A stretch of 64,000 nt of DNA, taken from Calothrix sp. PCC 7103. GTDB taxonomy: Bacteria > Cyanobacteriota > Cyanobacteriia > Cyanobacteriales > Nostocaceae. A program made the translations under genes and the position numbers. Positions 63,922 to 64,000 of this stretch are shown one piece after another. Position 1 is the first letter of the stretch, and every line of letters begins with the position of its first letter. The stretch is taken from the NCBI RefSeq assembly GCF_000331305.1, contig NZ_KB217478.1:3508627-3572626 (forward strand). Reading direction: 5' to 3'. Below the pieces are notes generated by a model. The model searched no databases and was not told the DNA's origin. It saw only the letters and a program-made list of their open reading frames with translations.

Positions 63922-64000
63922 AAACTTGACGGCAATATAATATTGTTTGATTATTTTGATTACGTGAAAAAGCCACACTCGCACATTGCATGTTGTGGCA

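Noticed and set aside
1-64000. tRNA, rRNA or CRISPR array
   Set aside because: I looked for T-loop-like GTTCRANNC patterns and for regularly spaced direct repeats in all gaps and saw none. The heptamer arrays have no spacers.

Overview
The window is chromosomal DNA from a filamentous cyanobacterium, most likely of the heterocyst-forming group (Nostocales). Evidence: a chlorophyll-branch Mg-protoporphyrin methyltransferase, a cyanobacterial bifunctional FBPase/SBPase, the ClpR-ClpP3 pair, sucrose-phosphate phosphatase, a giant hybrid Ser/Thr-His kinase of the type known from Anabaena/Nostoc, a CYP110-like P450 beside a sesquiterpene-type cyclase, and short heptamer tandem repeats and nested palindromes between genes. 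The genus cannot be fixed from the sequence. The DNA is AT-rich. The usual cyanobacterial palindrome HIP1 (GCGATCGC) was not seen. Instead GGCGCC occurs about 100 times (by eye) and GATC is strongly avoided.

Layout. 0-13 kb: start of a glutamate dehydrogenase, carotenoid oxygenase plus folate/biopterin-type transporter, a MazEF pair, glutaredoxin, FBPase/SBPase, hemA, an ArsR-DUF2087 regulator and an unknown membrane protein. 10.4-14 kb: a tightly coupled operon of a desaturase, a haem-oxygenase-like diiron protein, a BtaA-like aminocarboxypropyl transferase and a GNAT, which looks like an uncharacterised biosynthetic pathway. 14.2-19.4 kb: a chaperone-usher pilus operon (three pilins, chaperone, usher). 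19.9-41 kb: mostly housekeeping (J-domain protein, clpP3/clpR, VWA protein, VOC protein, phosphodiesterase, bioF, sucrose-phosphate phosphatase-ruvA, xseAB, recA, chlM, an HlyD-family adaptor, nagA, purE, a GT4 glycosyltransferase), broken by a MITE-like element, gene remnants and repeats.

41.6-57.4 kb is the most interesting part. A three-gene operon (unknown protein, P-loop polynucleotide kinase-like protein, Thg1-like 3'-5' polymerase) and a complete Hen1-Pnkp RNA-repair pair lie on the same strand. Between them is a stretch holding the hybrid kinase, P450 and terpene cyclase. Most of that stretch (about 44.85-52.5 kb) has no GGCGCC and many more GATC sites, which suggests foreign DNA inserted into or beside an RNA-repair/RNA-end-processing neighbourhood.

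57.4-64 kb: a decayed IS66-like transposase, a decayed DNA methylase, a DUF1016 (PDDEXK) nuclease gene bracketed by a 165-bp direct repeat, a small cysteine-motif protein, a short-chain dehydrogenase and an L,D-transpeptidase. No tRNA, rRNA or CRISPR array was seen.
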